A stretch of DNA of 23,036 bases from Nitrospirota bacterium (GTDB taxonomy: Bacteria > Nitrospirota > Nitrospiria > Nitrospirales > Nitrospiraceae). Under the pieces are notes generated by a model. It was not told where the DNA came from, searched no databases, and was given only the letters and a program-made list of their open reading frames with translations. The stretch spans positions 1 through 23,036 of the forward strand of contig SCVQ01000291.1 in NCBI GenBank assembly GCA_004296865.1, read 5' to 3'. Numbering within the stretch: position 1 is the first letter of the stretch; every line of letters begins with the position of its first letter. Of this stretch, positions 22,912 to 23,036 are shown one piece after another. A program made the translations under genes and the position numbers.

Positions 22912-23036
22912 TTAATAATACAGGGGGGCCTGAGGGCCCGGCCGCATCCCTTCCAGATCGGGATCGGGGTCGTCCGGGTTGCGGACCACGGGGTCCTTCG
23001 TTTTCTTCCGCTCCGTCCGTCGGAGTTCCTTTTCTT
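22912..23036 (-). CDS. C-terminal end of an unrecognised protein (5' part outside window)
   Basis: An open minus-strand frame enters from the right edge and ends at TAA (22914-22912), giving 41 codons: KELRRTERKKTKDPVVRNPD, then DPDPDLEGMRPGPQAPLYY. The charged, Pro-rich sequence looks like a cytoplasmic tail. Evidence that it is real: the frame has no stops to the window edge, the codon use is GC3-rich like its neighbours, and the cytochrome c gene with its own ribosome site begins 20 nt downstream. A cytochrome b/bc-type membrane subunit would suit the context, but nothing in the tail proves it. Confidence 0.6.
   Translation of the reverse strand, partial: EKELRRTERKKTKDPVVRNPDDPDPDLEGMRPGPQAPLYY

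Noticed and set aside
1..23036. tRNA, rRNA, CRISPR array, transposase or phage attachment sites
   Set aside because: Looked for on both strands; no cloverleaf with CCA-end, no regularly spaced repeats, no transposase motifs and no long terminal inverted repeats were seen.

Overview
This is a GC-rich (about 60% by eye) bacterial chromosomal window, densely packed with genes. The content suggests a Gram-negative, respiring bacterium with type IVa pili, lipoproteins, peptidoglycan turnover enzymes, a surface-polysaccharide exporter and a membrane-anchored cytochrome c. The combination of HisZ, an O-antigen-ligase/TPR protein next to a delta-proteobacteria-like pilin, and pilT/pilU points to Nitrospirota (Nitrospira-like) or a neighbouring phylum such as the former delta-proteobacteria. 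That placement is an inference from gene style only. There is no rRNA, tRNA, CRISPR array or recognisable insertion sequence.

Left part (1-8097, all minus strand). Reading in the direction of transcription: pilin pilA2 (8097-7603), pilin pilA1 (7210-6707), an O-antigen-ligase/TPR membrane protein (6512-4404), an anchored TPR protein with a pseudopilin-like tail (4407-3496), an ABC ATPase (3477-2518), an ABC-2 permease (2515-1751), a UDP-HexNAc 6-dehydrogenase (1685-387) and a partial polysaccharide-export permease (350-1). From the ligase onward the genes are tightly spaced (4-bp overlap, 18-nt, 2-nt, 65-nt and 36-nt gaps), so they look like one operon. The pilin / ligase / TPR / ABC pair order recalls the pilA-pilGHI arrangement of Myxococcus xanthus. 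pilA1 has a good sigma-54 promoter match, a symmetric 5'-UTR hairpin with a GNRA-type loop, and a strong hairpin just after its stop.

Middle part (8253-15881, minus strand). A class V aminotransferase, serA, hisZ and dnaB are followed by a many-TPR lipoprotein. The lipoprotein has its own promoter that matches the sigma-70 consensus perfectly (TTGACA-17-TATAAT).

Right part (15882-23036). A divergent promoter region leads to a plus-strand lytic transglycosylase (mltD). A minus-strand anchored TPR protein (YfgM-like) and plus-strand bioF diverge from a second two-promoter region. Then come the pilus retraction ATPases pilT and pilU. The window ends with a minus-strand membrane-anchored mono-haem cytochrome c and, 20 nt upstream of it, the last 41 codons of an unrecognised protein.

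Overall theme: at least four transcription units concern type IV pili (two pilins, a putative pilin-associated glycosyl-transfer/ABC module, and PilT/PilU), interleaved with serine, histidine and biotin biosynthesis and DNA replication. The least understood and most interesting part is the pilin-to-ABC operon.
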